Shown here: piece after piece, positions 33,090-42,257 of the stretch
How positions within the stretch are numbered: position 1 is the stretch's first letter
How the letters are laid out: every line of letters starts with the position of its first letter
Assembly: GCF_027627475.1 (NCBI RefSeq)
Contig: NZ_CP115484.1
Location: 2,464,001-2,528,000 of the forward strand
DNA from: Paenibacillus sp. SYP-B4298
Lineage (GTDB): Bacteria > Bacillota > Bacilli > Paenibacillales > Paenibacillaceae
Direction: 5' to 3'
Length of the DNA stretch: 64,000 bases
Notes under the pieces: generated by a model
Told to the model about the DNA's origin: nothing
The model's database searches: none
What the model saw: only the letters and a program-made list of their open reading frames with translations
Made by a program: the position numbers and the translations under genes

Positions 33090-34376
33090 TTAAGTTTCCA
33101 TATATTCGCGCAGCTTATAGCCATGCACTTCGAAATCCTGCTTGTTCAGTTCGATCGTGAGCAGCATCTTGTCATCCTCGACCGTCTGATCCTTGACCTC
33201 CCCGCAGCGGTACGCCAGCGCAATCAGATCACCACGTTCTGCCGGCAGCGCAAAACGCTGCGTCTCCCCTGCAAGTCGCAGTTGAATCTGCTCGCGCAGC
33301 ACGTCTAAATCCTGCTGCGAAAACGCGCTGATCCAGATGGAGTCCGGGCCGCCTGCGATGCGCTGCTCACACAGATCCTTTTTGTTGAATACGGTAAGCT
33401 GCGGCTTGTCGGCTGCATTCAACTCGCCCAGAATACGCTGCACAACCTGCATCTGCTCCTCGCGCATCGGAGACGAGCTGTCCACGACATGCAGCACCAG
33501 ATCAGCCTCGCAGACCTCCTCCAGCGTCGCGCGAAATGCAGCAACAAGATCATGCGGCAGGTTCTGGATGAAGCCCACCGTATCGGTTAACACAATCTCC
33601 TTACCGCTAGGAAGCTCCAGGATACGCGAGGTCGGATCAAGTGTAGCAAACAATTGATTCTCCACATAGACATCTGCTGCTGTCAGCTCGCGCAGCAATG
33701 TCGACTTGCCGGCATTGGTATAGCCGACAAGCGCTACCTGGGTGACACCGCTTTTGCGCCGCCGCTCGCGGTGAAGCTGCCTGTGTCTGACTACCTCATG
33801 CAGCAATGCCTTGAGATCAGTGATGCGATCGCGGATATGGCGACGATCTGTCTCCAGCTTCGTCTCGCCGGGTCCTCTCGTACCGATGCCGCCGCCCAGG
33901 CGCGACAGATTTTTGCCATGTCCGGACAACCGAGGCAGCAGATAGCTAAGCTGGGCCAGCTCAACCTGAATAATCCCTTCGCGTGTCTTCGCGCGCTGGG
34001 CAAAAATATCCAGAATCAACTGGGTACGGTCGATGATCTTCAGATCGAGCGCTTCCTCCAGGTTCCGCACCTGTGCGCCGGATAATTCCTGGTCGAAGAT
34101 CGCTGTCGTAGCTCCCAGCTCAGCGGCTATCGCACGCAGCTCCTCCACCTTGCCCTTGCCGATAAAAAACTTGGTATCCGGCGTCTCCAGATTTTGGGTC
34201 ATCGTTGTCAGCACGTCCACGCCGGCCGTCTCCGCAAGACTGACCAGCTCCTGCAGAGAATGCTCTGAATTTAACCCGCTGCGCTTGATCGCTTGTGTGA
34301 CGAGACTGACCAGCACGGCGCGATCCTTTAGCTCATTATCTGTCTCATGTGTCGATGGACGCATAGTGTCTATCAT
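33090..34376 (-). CDS. hflX: Ribosome-associated GTPase HflX
   Basis: A 428-residue GTPase. The N-terminal HflX domain (ATTAIFDQELSGAQVRNLEEAL, IDRTQLILDIFAQRAKT), the glycine-rich linker LSRLGGGIGTRGPGETKLE and the G domain (GYTNAGKSTLL, DTVGFIQNLPHDL, NKKD) appear in the right order. HflX binds the 50S subunit and splits stalled or heat-damaged ribosomes. The ATG at 34376 has AAGGAGA very close (two to three bases), so the ATG at 34364 might also be used. The gene follows the SpoVK-like ATPase by six bases in the same operon. Confidence 0.93.
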   Translation of the reverse strand: MIDTMRPSTHETDNELKDRAVLVSLVTQAIKRSGLNSEHSLQELVSLAETAGVDVLTTMTQNLETPDTKFFIGKGKVEELRAIAAELGATTAIFDQELSGAQVRNLEEALDLKIIDRTQLILDIFAQRAKTREGIIQVELAQLSYLLPRLSGHGKNLSRLGGGIGTRGPGETKLETDRRHIRDRITDLKALLHEVVRHRQLHRERRRKSGVTQVALVGYTNAGKSTLLRELTAADVYVENQLFATLDPTSRILELPSGKEIVLTDTVGFIQNLPHDLVAAFRATLEEVCEADLVLHVVDSSSPMREEQMQVVQRILGELNAADKPQLTVFNKKDLCEQRIAGGPDSIWISAFSQQDLDVLREQIQLRLAGETQRFALPAERGDLIALAYRCGEVKDQTVEDDKMLLTIELNKQDFEVHGYKLREYMET

Positions 34377-34382
34377 GTCTCC

Positions 34383-35375
34383 TTAGGTCGCTTTATTTTC
34401 CCACTTTAAATCCTCCGGACGCAGCGCCATCAGCTCCTGCCTTCCTGGAGACCCTGTCTGGTATTGCCCGAGCAGCCTTACTGCCTGAAAACGAATAGAA
34501 CGTTCAATAACATTACGTACATAGCGAGCATTGCTGAAGGCATACAGCATCGAACCGCGTTCCTGCATCAGATGCTCGCGCAGCTTGAATAGCGCTTGCG
34601 GCAGCAGATGATAATCCCGCTCCTTGGCCATCATCTCCGCAATCTGAATGAGCTGGTCTACCGTGTAATCCGGGAATTCGATCTGAATCGGAAAGCGCGA
34701 GGGCAACCCCGGATTCGTCAGCAGAAAGTTCTCGATCTCCAGCGGATAACCAGCCAGGATGAGGACGAACTGATTCTTGTGATCCTCCATCGCCTTGACG
34801 AGCGTATCGATCGCTTCCTTGCCGAAATCCTTCTCGCCCCCGCGCGCAAGGCTATAGGCTTCATCGACGAACAGCACGCCTCCCAGCGCCTTCTTGACGA
34901 GGTCCCTCGTCTTCTGCGCGGTATGCCCGATATATTCGCCTACCAGATCTGCCCGTTCCACCTCGATGAGATGCCCCTTGGCGAGCACACCCATCTTCTG
35001 AAACAGCTTTGCCACAATACGCGCAATCGTCGTCTTGCCCGTTCCCGGGTTCCCCTTGAAAATCATATGATAAACATGCGAACCGCCGTTAAGGCCAGCA
35101 ACGGAGCGAAGCTTGCCGACCTGAAGCAGCGCATAGATCTCATAGATGAGCGTCTTCACATTGTCCAGCCCGACCATCGGGTCAAGCTCCTTCTGAATAT
35201 CCGAAAAAGCATCGCTGGAGATATGAGCCCTCAAGCCAGCAGCGACCGGCTCTGCTTCCTCTGCTGTCTGGATGACAGCCGCTGCTTGCGAATGGCTGCG
35301 CAGTACCACATTGATCTGCCTTGAAGGTCGTGCGTTGTTAGTTTGCACGCTGCTGCTCGCTGTATTCAGATTCAT
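34383..35375 (-). CDS. spoVK: SpoVK-like CbxX/CfqX AAA ATPase
   Basis: About 330 residues. A single AAA+ module of the CbxX/CfxQ type: MVGLDNVKTLIYEIYALLQV before the P-loop FKGNPGTGKTTIARIVAKLF, Walker B GGVLFVDEAYSLARG, sensor VLILAGYP and arginine-finger region NPGLPSRFP. B. subtilis SpoVK is a mother-cell sporulation protein needed for late spore maturation, and its position before hflX is conserved. The N-terminal 60 residues are variable. GGGGATG precedes the ATG at 35375; a longer frame lacks this support. Confidence 0.88.
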   Translation of the reverse strand: MNLNTASSSVQTNNARPSRQINVVLRSHSQAAAVIQTAEEAEPVAAGLRAHISSDAFSDIQKELDPMVGLDNVKTLIYEIYALLQVGKLRSVAGLNGGSHVYHMIFKGNPGTGKTTIARIVAKLFQKMGVLAKGHLIEVERADLVGEYIGHTAQKTRDLVKKALGGVLFVDEAYSLARGGEKDFGKEAIDTLVKAMEDHKNQFVLILAGYPLEIENFLLTNPGLPSRFPIQIEFPDYTVDQLIQIAEMMAKERDYHLLPQALFKLREHLMQERGSMLYAFSNARYVRNVIERSIRFQAVRLLGQYQTGSPGRQELMALRPEDLKWENKAT

Positions 35376-35619
35376 AGAGCATCCCCATCCTTTGCAACGT
35401 CGGCATAAGTAGCGGCGCACGGAGCGTCTCATTGGCTCCGCCAGTATCGCGCCTACGAGCGGCGCCCCGCGCTGGTGCAGCCATGCTCGTATATTCTCGC
35501 CGCATTACCAATGTATTCAGGCTTAACCTGTCCTATTAGCATAATTGCAAAAGCAGCTCCTCTGAATCTCCAGCTGCAACCGGCACTCTCGCACCTAAGC
35601 ATGGCGTGTAATGACCGTC

Positions 35620-36285
35620 CTATAACGGCGACAGACCCATTCCCATCAGCAGCTTGTCCAGCTTCCACTTCGAGAGCGCCAATATCTCACGGTTATGATG
35701 GTATGCAAGGGACAGCACCTCGGTTGCCGCACCGGATACAGCCGGCGGATCAATGCCGACATAACTCGCTATATCCAGCGCACGAGCAGCATGATATTCA
35801 TGCGTCACGATCGTTGCACTATGCAGACCATGCTGCTCCATGACACGCTTGCTAAAGAGCAGATTCTCGTAGGTTGTCGTCGACTCCCCCTCCAGCAGCA
35901 CGGCCTCGGGCGCAATTCCCTGCTCCAGCAAATAATTACGCATACCCTCGGCTTCGGTTAGCGAAGCGCCGGGATCGAGTCCACCAGATACAATAATGGT
36001 ACGGAACTTCCCTTCCCGAAGGAGCTCGGCTGCGCGATTCAGCCGCTCGCGCAGCGCAGGGCTCGGACGATCATTCCATAGTGCCGCACCAAGCACAATC
36101 CCCGTATCGGTTACCGTCTGCGGCTGCACATCCTCGAAGCTCAGCACCGTGTACGCCATCCAGCCGACCCACCCTGCGGCCACCAGCAGGAGCGCCGCCA
36201 GGGCTAGCGCAAGCCTTCTGGGAAAGCTGCGCTTGAACCGGCTGCGGCTGCTTACCGCATGGCCAGTGGACAGACGCTCACTCAT
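35620..36285 (-). CDS. YdcF/SanA-type DUF218 membrane protein
   Basis: A 221-residue protein with one N-terminal transmembrane helix (ALAALLLVAAGWVGWMAYTVL) and an extracellular DUF218 domain. That domain contains TGIVLGAALWNDRPSPALRERL, IIVSGGLDPGASLTEAEGM, EGESTTTYENLLFSKRVM and ATIVTHEYHAARAL. SanA, ElyC and YdcF relatives are linked to envelope integrity and peptidoglycan or polymer metabolism; exact activity is unknown. Its ATG overlaps the stop codon of the DUF402 gene (ATGA), so the two are coupled. The ribosome site GGGCAGGG lies in the end of that gene. Confidence 0.85.
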   Translation of the reverse strand: MSERLSTGHAVSSRSRFKRSFPRRLALALAALLLVAAGWVGWMAYTVLSFEDVQPQTVTDTGIVLGAALWNDRPSPALRERLNRAAELLREGKFRTIIVSGGLDPGASLTEAEGMRNYLLEQGIAPEAVLLEGESTTTYENLLFSKRVMEQHGLHSATIVTHEYHAARALDIASYVGIDPPAVSGAATEVLSLAYHHNREILALSKWKLDKLLMGMGLSPL

Positions 36286-36836
36286 GAGCCCTGCCCCCCC
36301 ATGCGGTCGGCAAGTGTCTTGCGGTGCTTCAAGCTAAGCGTAAAATACCTGAACCTTCCGTTGCGAATGGCGGACAGCAGCTTGCCCGCTGTCTTGCGCG
36401 CCATGTTCGCATCCTTATGCGTGACTTCGCCAGAGCGTACCGCATCCTCCAGCTCATCCTCATCCATCAGAAACACCTCACCGCTCGGCAATACGACAAC
36501 ATCAAGGTACAGATCGTCAAACCACGGCACCTTCTGATCCGTCAGCCCCTGATTTTTGCATACATCGATATACCATTGCACGACACGGCCCTTATCATCA
36601 AACATCGTCGTGACTACAAACTGCTCTCCCTTGGGAAAGTGCTGCATCCACAAATAACCGCGATCAGCCAGACAGAGACGGCGCCCGTTATACTCCTTCC
36701 ATAGAGGCTCTCTCAGCTCATGGATTCGGTAAAAAGTAACCAGGCCTCTAAACTCCTCCCCGTCCATAGACAGGCAAGAGTAACTTTTCCGGAGAATACG
36801 ACGCCAATTCGCCCGGTCAGAAAATTTTCTTTTCAT
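36282..36836 (-). CDS. DUF402 domain protein (nucleoside di/triphosphatase-like)
   Basis: A 184-residue protein with the DUF402 (FomD/YtqA-like) core: WLWMQHFPKGEQFVVTTMFDD in part, VQWYIDVCKNQG, VPWFDDLYLDVVVLPSGEV and MDEDELEDAVRSGEVT. Bacterial relatives hydrolyse nucleoside di- or triphosphates or cyclic nucleotide-like phosphates using divalent metal, and the Tyr, Asp and Glu residues are in place here. The gene begins a two-gene unit with the YdcF-type protein. GGAGGGG lies upstream of the ATG. The gap before it is over 500 bases and may hold its promoter and other signals. Confidence 0.8.
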   Translation of the reverse strand: MKRKFSDRANWRRILRKSYSCLSMDGEEFRGLVTFYRIHELREPLWKEYNGRRLCLADRGYLWMQHFPKGEQFVVTTMFDDKGRVVQWYIDVCKNQGLTDQKVPWFDDLYLDVVVLPSGEVFLMDEDELEDAVRSGEVTHKDANMARKTAGKLLSAIRNGRFRYFTLSLKHRKTLADRMGGQGS

Positions 36837-37341
36837 ACGGAACGTACCCCTCCGAAGTAGGATACGACAGGTTTACCATTGAAGCAAATCCGTCGTCAAT
36901 CTGTCAAGCGTAAGACGGCTATCGCCGCATGACCAGACGGCAGGGGGGCAACGGCCAGAGCGCAAGGTCAGGAGCAATACAGCCTGCCTGACTTGCTTAT
37001 GGCGGGGTCCCTTCTGAACCGCCTGTTTTATCATTTACAAAAAGCTTACCACAACTTAACGTCCATCTCCAGCCGAACGCCAAAATAAACCAAGCTTCAT
37101 TTGCTCCTTTGGTGGCTATGATGTGACAACTATTAGAATAGCCTCTCTACCGGAAAAACCATACATCAATGACACATGTCATGGTTTGTGTCCCGTATTC
37201 AGCAATCTGCATCTGCAACCATATGAGCTTGCCGCCTCCAGCATGGGTGCATTCCCCGTCGCACTAAGCGCTGCTAACCCGTTGACCACAGAGGGTGCGT
37301 AAAGTAAGTGGAGAGCTTCATAATCAAGCGCAGACAACAAA
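36837..37341. other. Long non-coding gap between the PBP gene and the DUF402 gene
   Basis: Over 500 bases without a confident gene. It holds a relative of the second repeat family (36904-36923), a 14-codon open frame with AAAGGAG (37100 to 37056, minus strand) that could be a leader peptide, and a palindrome at 37169-37186 almost identical to the one upstream of des. Nothing recognisable was seen between 37190 and 37340. Confidence 0.55.
37169..37186 (-). promoter_or_regulatory. Palindrome matching the candidate DesR site of des
   Basis: On the minus strand AACCATGACATGTGTCAT differs by one base from AACCATGACATTTGTCAT upstream of des (61682-61699). Both contain the inverted repeat ATGACA-N2-TGTCAT. 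Read toward lower coordinates, it would control a transcript entering the gap before the DUF402 gene. Confidence 0.45.
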
Positions 37342-37380
37342 TGGACAAAGAGCTGCATTCAGCTCTTTGTCCACTGTCCA
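37342..37380 (-). terminator. Terminator of the class A PBP gene
   Basis: TGGACAAAGAGCTG pairs perfectly with CAGCTCTTTGTCCA across a four-base loop. On the minus strand it is followed by TTTGTTGT. It is 37 bases past the PBP stop codon. Confidence 0.8.
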
Positions 37381-37409
37381 TGTGTATCAGTTTATTCGAA
37401 CCGGATTGC

Positions 37410-40004
37410 TCATGGCGCACTCAGCGCATCGGCTGGCTGTTCTGGCACATCATTGCTATGACCCTGATTTTGCCCTCGGCCCCGGTTACCTTTGCCTGCA
37501 TTCTCACTTTCAGTTCCGTCGCTGCCTCCATCCCCTCCGGAATTGAGCCAGCCTGGCAGTTCTTCTCCGGCCCCTGGAGCTTCCGGGGTACCGGAGCCAG
37601 GGTCTGCTCCAGGATCTGTTCCATCCGTCGGCGGTATGCCTCCTCCAGGCTGTTCCTCCGGATTGCCTTCGCCTGGTACGCTGCCCCCCGGTTCATCAGG
37701 AGGCACGCCACCCGGCAGCTCTGGATTGTTCAGATCATCCGGCACCTTAATCTCCTCTATCGGGATCAGCACCGTCGCCTTCGCAGACGCAGCGCTCTCC
37801 AGCTTCGTACTGGCATCGTAGGCCGTCACATAATATTCGTATGACTTGCCTTCCTCAATACTGAGATCCTCAGCAGCTATCGCATCCACCTGATCCTGTA
37901 TTCGCTTGAAATCAGACTCCGCCGCTTCCTTGCGATAGATGCGGTAAGTGATGCTTCCGCCCTCTACCGCCGACCAGGAGAGCTGGACATCTCCACGCTC
38001 CGGTACATAGACTGCACTCAGACCATTCACCGCGCTTGGCGGCTGCAGCTCCTTCACACCAGACGGCTTCTTGAAGCTCGATTTGGGTTGTCCCTTCATC
38101 GCCTCGCCCATAACCTTGGCAAAGAACGTTGCTGCCTGACCGCTGCTTTGCTTGAGCAGATGATCCTTATCGGTACGGTCATAGCCCATCCATACCGCTC
38201 CGGTCCACTCCGGCGTATAGCCGACAAACCAGACATCACGGTTAGCGCTTGAACGAAGTCCAGGGATACCGTGCTGTGTCGTTCCGGTCTTGCCTGCGAC
38301 CGAGCGCCCACTGATCTGCGCCTTCGTCCCGGTGCCGCCCTTCTGGGTGACGCCCTGAAGAATCTCGGTCATATACCAGGCTGCCTCTGGCGTCATCAAT
38401 TGCTTCGTCTTGGGCGCCTTATATTCATAATTCACAGCGCCGCTCTTATTCTTGATGAGTGAGATCGTATGCAGATCAACCGACTTGCCGCCGTTAGCAA
38501 ATACGCTATAAGCGGTCGCCATCTGCATCGGCGTGACACCCTCGGTTAAACCGCCGAGCGCAATCGCCAGATTGCGATCCTGAGAGCTTAGCTCGAAGCC
38601 AAGCGTCTTGGCAAATTCCAGGCCAGTCGCGACACCGATCTGATTGAGCAGCCATACTGCCGGCAGGTTGCGGGACTCCTTGATCGCCTGGCTCATCGAC
38701 ACGGGACCGATGTATTTGACACGGTTGGAGTCGCTTGGACAGTAGCCATTAAAACATTCCTTGTCGTCGCGCAGCGTCGACCACGGGAACCACTCTCCGG
38801 TCTGGAGTGCAGGACCGTAGGAGGTGATCGGCTTGAAGGAGGAGCCTGGCTGGCGCGGCACGATAACACGGTTCCAGCCGTTCTTCTCGTAATCGCGTCC
38901 GCCAACCATCGCCTGAATCTCGCCACTGCGGTGATCGGCTATAATCATCGCCGCCTGTACCTTCTGCTCGTCTATACTCTTCTCGAAGTTATCGTCCAGC
39001 TTGAACTGCTCTTCCATGATCGTCTGTGCATTTGCGTTGAGCGTCGTATGAATCTCGTAACCGCCCAAGCGCAGCTCCTCCTCGGACAATCCGGTCTTCT
39101 CCATCGCTTCGCTGATGGCATAATCCACGAAGGCCATAAACACTGTATTGTTAGGCCGCTTCGCCTGTTCAGGATCGTAATCCTTGTCCTTGGCCTCCGC
39201 CATCTGAGCTTGCGTAATCAGCCCTTGCTCGTACATCAGCTGCAGCACGACTGCTCGCCGCTCCTTCGATTTCTCCGGGTTGCTCAGCGGGTTGAATGAG
39301 CTCGGCGCCTTCGGAATGCCGGCCAGGGTGGCGATCTCCCACACCTCCAGGTCATTCAGGTTCTCCTTGCCGAAATATAGCTCTGCCGCGGCCTTGATGC
39401 CATAGGCTCGCTGACCGAAGAAGATGCGGTTCAGATACATCTCCAGAATTTCATCCTTGGAGAAATTGCGGTCCAGCGCCAGGGCGATCGATGCCTCTGT
39501 TGCCTTCCGCAAGATCGTCTTGTCATGGTTAAGAAACATATTTTTAGCGAGCTGCTGGGTAATCGTGCTTCCACCCTCCACAGCGCTGCGTGCGATAATA
39601 TCCTTCACCACCGCCCGGCCGATCGAGATGAAATCCAGTCCCGAGTGCTCGCGGAAACGCTTGTCCTCAACAGAGACGAAGGCGTCAGCCACCAGCTTCG
39701 GAATCTCCGAATAGGTGACATACTCACGATTCTCATTGGTGAACAGCTTCATAATCTGGTTGCCTTCCCGGTCGTAGACGACCGAGGCTTCAGCGAAATT
39801 GAACTCGTCCTTGTTCTCCTTCAATATTTTCTCGCCATTGAGCGTGATGAGAAAATATCCGATAATGCCGCACAGCACAAACAATGCTCCGGTAAAGAAC
39901 AGCCCCATAAAGATTCGGCGCGGGGTCACTTTGCGTTTCCCTTTTTTCTTCTTCGTCGTGGTTTTCTGTGGTGCTGGCCGCCGCGGTGATTGACGTTCTG
40001 CCAT
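37410..40004 (-). CDS. Class A penicillin-binding protein (PBP1A-like) with FN3 domain
   Basis: An 864-residue bifunctional peptidoglycan synthase. A basic cytoplasmic tail and one transmembrane helix (residues about 32-55) lead to a GT51 glycosyltransferase domain (VSVEDKRFREHSGLD, EGGSTITQQLAKN, FFGQRAYGIKAAA). Then comes a transpeptidase domain with SxxK in QPGSSFKPI, SRN in KESRNLPA and KTG in AGKTGTT. A fibronectin type III domain follows at about 640-730 (VYVPERGDVQLSWSAVEGGS). The last 110 residues are Pro/Gly/Glu-rich and unstructured. The ATG has GGGAG upstream. It is transcribed alone, between its own terminator and the hfq terminator. Confidence 0.92.
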   Translation of the reverse strand: MAERQSPRRPAPQKTTTKKKKGKRKVTPRRIFMGLFFTGALFVLCGIIGYFLITLNGEKILKENKDEFNFAEASVVYDREGNQIMKLFTNENREYVTYSEIPKLVADAFVSVEDKRFREHSGLDFISIGRAVVKDIIARSAVEGGSTITQQLAKNMFLNHDKTILRKATEASIALALDRNFSKDEILEMYLNRIFFGQRAYGIKAAAELYFGKENLNDLEVWEIATLAGIPKAPSSFNPLSNPEKSKERRAVVLQLMYEQGLITQAQMAEAKDKDYDPEQAKRPNNTVFMAFVDYAISEAMEKTGLSEEELRLGGYEIHTTLNANAQTIMEEQFKLDDNFEKSIDEQKVQAAMIIADHRSGEIQAMVGGRDYEKNGWNRVIVPRQPGSSFKPITSYGPALQTGEWFPWSTLRDDKECFNGYCPSDSNRVKYIGPVSMSQAIKESRNLPAVWLLNQIGVATGLEFAKTLGFELSSQDRNLAIALGGLTEGVTPMQMATAYSVFANGGKSVDLHTISLIKNKSGAVNYEYKAPKTKQLMTPEAAWYMTEILQGVTQKGGTGTKAQISGRSVAGKTGTTQHGIPGLRSSANRDVWFVGYTPEWTGAVWMGYDRTDKDHLLKQSSGQAATFFAKVMGEAMKGQPKSSFKKPSGVKELQPPSAVNGLSAVYVPERGDVQLSWSAVEGGSITYRIYRKEAAESDFKRIQDQVDAIAAEDLSIEEGKSYEYYVTAYDASTKLESAASAKATVLIPIEEIKVPDDLNNPELPGGVPPDEPGGSVPGEGNPEEQPGGGIPPTDGTDPGADPGSGTPEAPGAGEELPGWLNSGGDGGSDGTESENAGKGNRGRGQNQGHSNDVPEQPADALSAP

Positions 40005-40093
40005 GAGCCGACTCCCTTCCTCTAGACGCCCGGAAGCGGCGCCTTTCTCTACTGCTATGACGTTAATTAAACAAACGATGCTCGGAATGAAAA

Positions 40094-40148
40094 GAACAAC
40101 CCTCTGCCGCCCAGGGAACAGCCGACCTCCTATGTCGGTTGGTTGTTC
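40094..40148 (-). terminator. hfq terminator
   Basis: On the minus strand GAACAACC pairs with GGGTTGTTC, with an inner CCGAC/GTCGG hairpin, and is followed by TTTTCATT. It lies about 90 bases after the hfq stop codon. Confidence 0.65.
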
Positions 40149-40235
40149 GCTGGCGCATCAACGGTTGCTCTGCAGTCCGTTATTCTTTTAAACGCGCTAC
40201 CCTAATAAAAAGTTTCAAAACTTGTCGCTGTGAGG

Positions 40236-40475
40236 TCAGTCGTTACTGCCGGAATCCTGCATTAGCGACACATTGCGCTGTGGGGTAAAGGTCGAGATCG
40301 CATGCTTGTAAACCATCTGTTGGCGGCCTTCGCTGTCAATGACGATCGTAAAGTTGTCGAATGCTCTGATGACACCGCGAATCTGGAAGCCGTTGGTCAA
40401 ATAAACGGTAACCGGGACACTATCTTTTCGCAGTTGATTGAGAAATGTATCTTGAATGTTGATCGATTTGTTCAT
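40236..40475 (-). CDS. hfq: RNA chaperone Hfq
   Basis: A 79-residue Sm-like protein that forms a hexamer and binds small RNAs and A-rich mRNA segments. Sm1 motif [20 protein letters not shown] and Sm2 motif [10 protein letters not shown] are intact, and the family start [12 protein letters not shown] is present. The acidic/serine tail is short, as in other Firmicutes. It follows miaA by 16 bases, as in B. subtilis, and has GGGGGTAA before the ATG. A separate terminator follows it. Confidence 0.95.
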   Translation of the reverse strand: MNKSINIQDTFLNQLRKDSVPVTVYLTNGFQIRGVIRAFDNFTIVIDSEGRQQMVYKHAISTFTPQRNVSLMQDSGSND

Positions 40476-40491
40476 TAACCGTTACCCCCAA

Positions 40492-41487
40492 TTATAGATA
40501 GGATTGATTAGATTTATATTCGCGCTGCTCCTTGAACTTTCCTGCTATTATATCATGAATAATTTGCAGGGCGTCATTAAAATTTTGTAACCTGTCCAGC
40601 TCCACCCACTGAATATCCTGCATATGTCTGAACCAGGACAACTGGCGCTTGGCAAAATGGCGCGTATCCCGCTTGAGCAGATACACCGCCTGCTCCAGCG
40701 TATACTCGCCCCGCAAATACGGAACCAGCTCCTTGTAGCCAAGACCCTGCATCGAAATGGCCGTATCTGGCACGCCAGCCGCCAGCAGCCGCTCCACCTC
40801 GGCAAGCAGTCCCTGCTCCATCATGAGATCGACACGCTGATCGACACGCTCATACAAATAGCTGCGCTCCGTGTTCAATCCAATGACGCACAGCTCGTAT
40901 GGCGACGTCTTCTCCTGCCTGCGGGACTGGTCAGCCATCACTGCTCCGGTGAGCTTATAAATCTCCAGCGCGCGGATGACCCGCCGCACATCATTGGGGT
41001 GCAGCCGCTTGCCCGCCTCGGGATCGACTGCGCACAGCCGCCTGTGCAGCTCCTCATTGCCCTGCTGCTGTGCAAGCTGCTGCAGCTCCTCCCGGTAGGC
41101 CTCATCAGAGCCGACCTCGGAGAATTGGTAGTTGTAGCAGATCGACTCGACATACAGCCCGGTGCCGCCCACAATGAAAGGCAGCTTGCCGCGCGCATGA
41201 ATCTCCGGTATCAGCTCCTGACAGCGGCTCTGAAACTCAGCCACAGAGAACGGGTACTCCGGCTCGCAAATATCAATTAAATGATGGGGGATGCCCTCCC
41301 GCTCCGCTGGCGGGAGCTTCGCTGTGCCAACATCCATCCCTCTATATACCTGCATCGAGTCGCCGGATATAATCTCGGCGTTCCATGCTTTGGCAATCTC
41401 CAGGCTATAGGCGGTCTTGCCGACGGCTGTCGGGCCGACCAGCACCAGCAGCCTGGGCTTGTCCGTCATCTGCTGTTCTGTGGTCAC
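40492..41487 (-). CDS. miaA: tRNA dimethylallyltransferase
   Basis: A 331-residue enzyme that adds dimethylallyl to A37 of tRNAs reading codons that start with U. P-loop LVGPTAVGKTAYSL, then EIISGDSMQVYRGMDVGTAK, HHLIDICEP, FIVGGTGLYVESI and DVRRVIRALEIY are all family motifs, and the C-terminal KRDTRHFAKRQLSWFR is intact. The start is a GTG overlapping the stop codon of the upstream methyltransferase gene (GTGA), with GGAGTG eight bases before it. It lies in the mutS-mutL-miaA-hfq chain. Confidence 0.95.
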   Translation of the reverse strand: MTTEQQMTDKPRLLVLVGPTAVGKTAYSLEIAKAWNAEIISGDSMQVYRGMDVGTAKLPPAEREGIPHHLIDICEPEYPFSVAEFQSRCQELIPEIHARGKLPFIVGGTGLYVESICYNYQFSEVGSDEAYREELQQLAQQQGNEELHRRLCAVDPEAGKRLHPNDVRRVIRALEIYKLTGAVMADQSRRQEKTSPYELCVIGLNTERSYLYERVDQRVDLMMEQGLLAEVERLLAAGVPDTAISMQGLGYKELVPYLRGEYTLEQAVYLLKRDTRHFAKRQLSWFRHMQDIQWVELDRLQNFNDALQIIHDIIAGKFKEQREYKSNQSYL

Positions 41488-42257
41488 GTTGCTATCACTC
41501 CATACGCAATTTTCGATGTGCTGGCCTGCACCTGCTCAAAGCCAAGACGAGCAAACTCTCCGCTCCAGCGGTGCTCCTTGAGCACGACAGCCTTGCGTGC
41601 CACCCGCACCGCCTCTGCAACGGAGGATGCGGATAGCTCACTATGATTCGCGAGCTGACGCAGCGGCTGCAGGGCGCTGGATTCCTGGATCGGCCGGCGG
41701 AACATCGGATCAAAATATACGATGTCGTAGCTGTTGTCCGGCAGGGACGCAAGGCGCTCGGCATGGTTCGCCGCGATCAGCTCGATGCGCCGCATCGCCT
41801 CATTGACATCAGCGATCCCGGTATCATACCGAAGCAGTCCGTCGCGGACAAGTGCTGCCAATACGGGCTCGCTCTCCAGCGCTGTGACACGACCCTGCGC
41901 CCCGACAGCAAAGGAAAAGACCAGCGAGTCCGCGCCGAGGCCAGCCGTGCAATCCAGCACTTCATCTCCAGGAGCGCAGCGGCTGGCGACCAGCATCGGA
42001 TCATGCTCGCCGCTGATCAACCGCTTGATGCGAATAAGCGCCATGCTCGGATGAAAATAGAGCGGCTGCTCCTCCCCCTCATAATACCGCAGGTTATGGC
42101 TCGTCACCACCAGCAGCCGTTCTTCGCCCAAGCGCCGGCCGATGCGCCGCAGCGAATGCTGCCCACGATGCACATAGACCGCGGACAGCTCCGCAGCGAG
42201 CCGCTTCGCCTGCTCCACGGTCTGGCTGACCGGCGCTTCCGATGTTGTTACAATCAT
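41484..42257 (-). CDS. Class I SAM-dependent methyltransferase, RsmJ-like
   Basis: A 257-residue protein with SAM motif I EVLDCTAGLGADSLVFSF, acidic motif VTALESEP and catalytic DIVYFDPMFRRP, the DPMF motif of RsmJ and related N-methyltransferases. RsmJ methylates G1516 of 16S rRNA in E. coli; whether this protein does the same is unproven. The N-terminal 60 residues resemble a small RNA-binding segment (VYVHRGQHSLRRIGRRLG). It overlaps the mutL stop codon by one base (TAATG) and is coupled to miaA downstream, so it belongs to the mismatch-repair/tRNA-modification operon. Confidence 0.8.
   Translation of the reverse strand: MIVTTSEAPVSQTVEQAKRLAAELSAVYVHRGQHSLRRIGRRLGEERLLVVTSHNLRYYEGEEQPLYFHPSMALIRIKRLISGEHDPMLVASRCAPGDEVLDCTAGLGADSLVFSFAVGAQGRVTALESEPVLAALVRDGLLRYDTGIADVNEAMRRIELIAANHAERLASLPDNSYDIVYFDPMFRRPIQESSALQPLRQLANHSELSASSVAEAVRVARKAVVLKEHRWSGEFARLGFEQVQASTSKIAYGVIAT

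Noticed and set aside
37056-37100. 14-codon open frame with AAAGGAG on the minus strand as an annotated gene
   Set aside because: Too short to judge by composition and without family resemblance; kept only as a possible leader peptide in the gap description.
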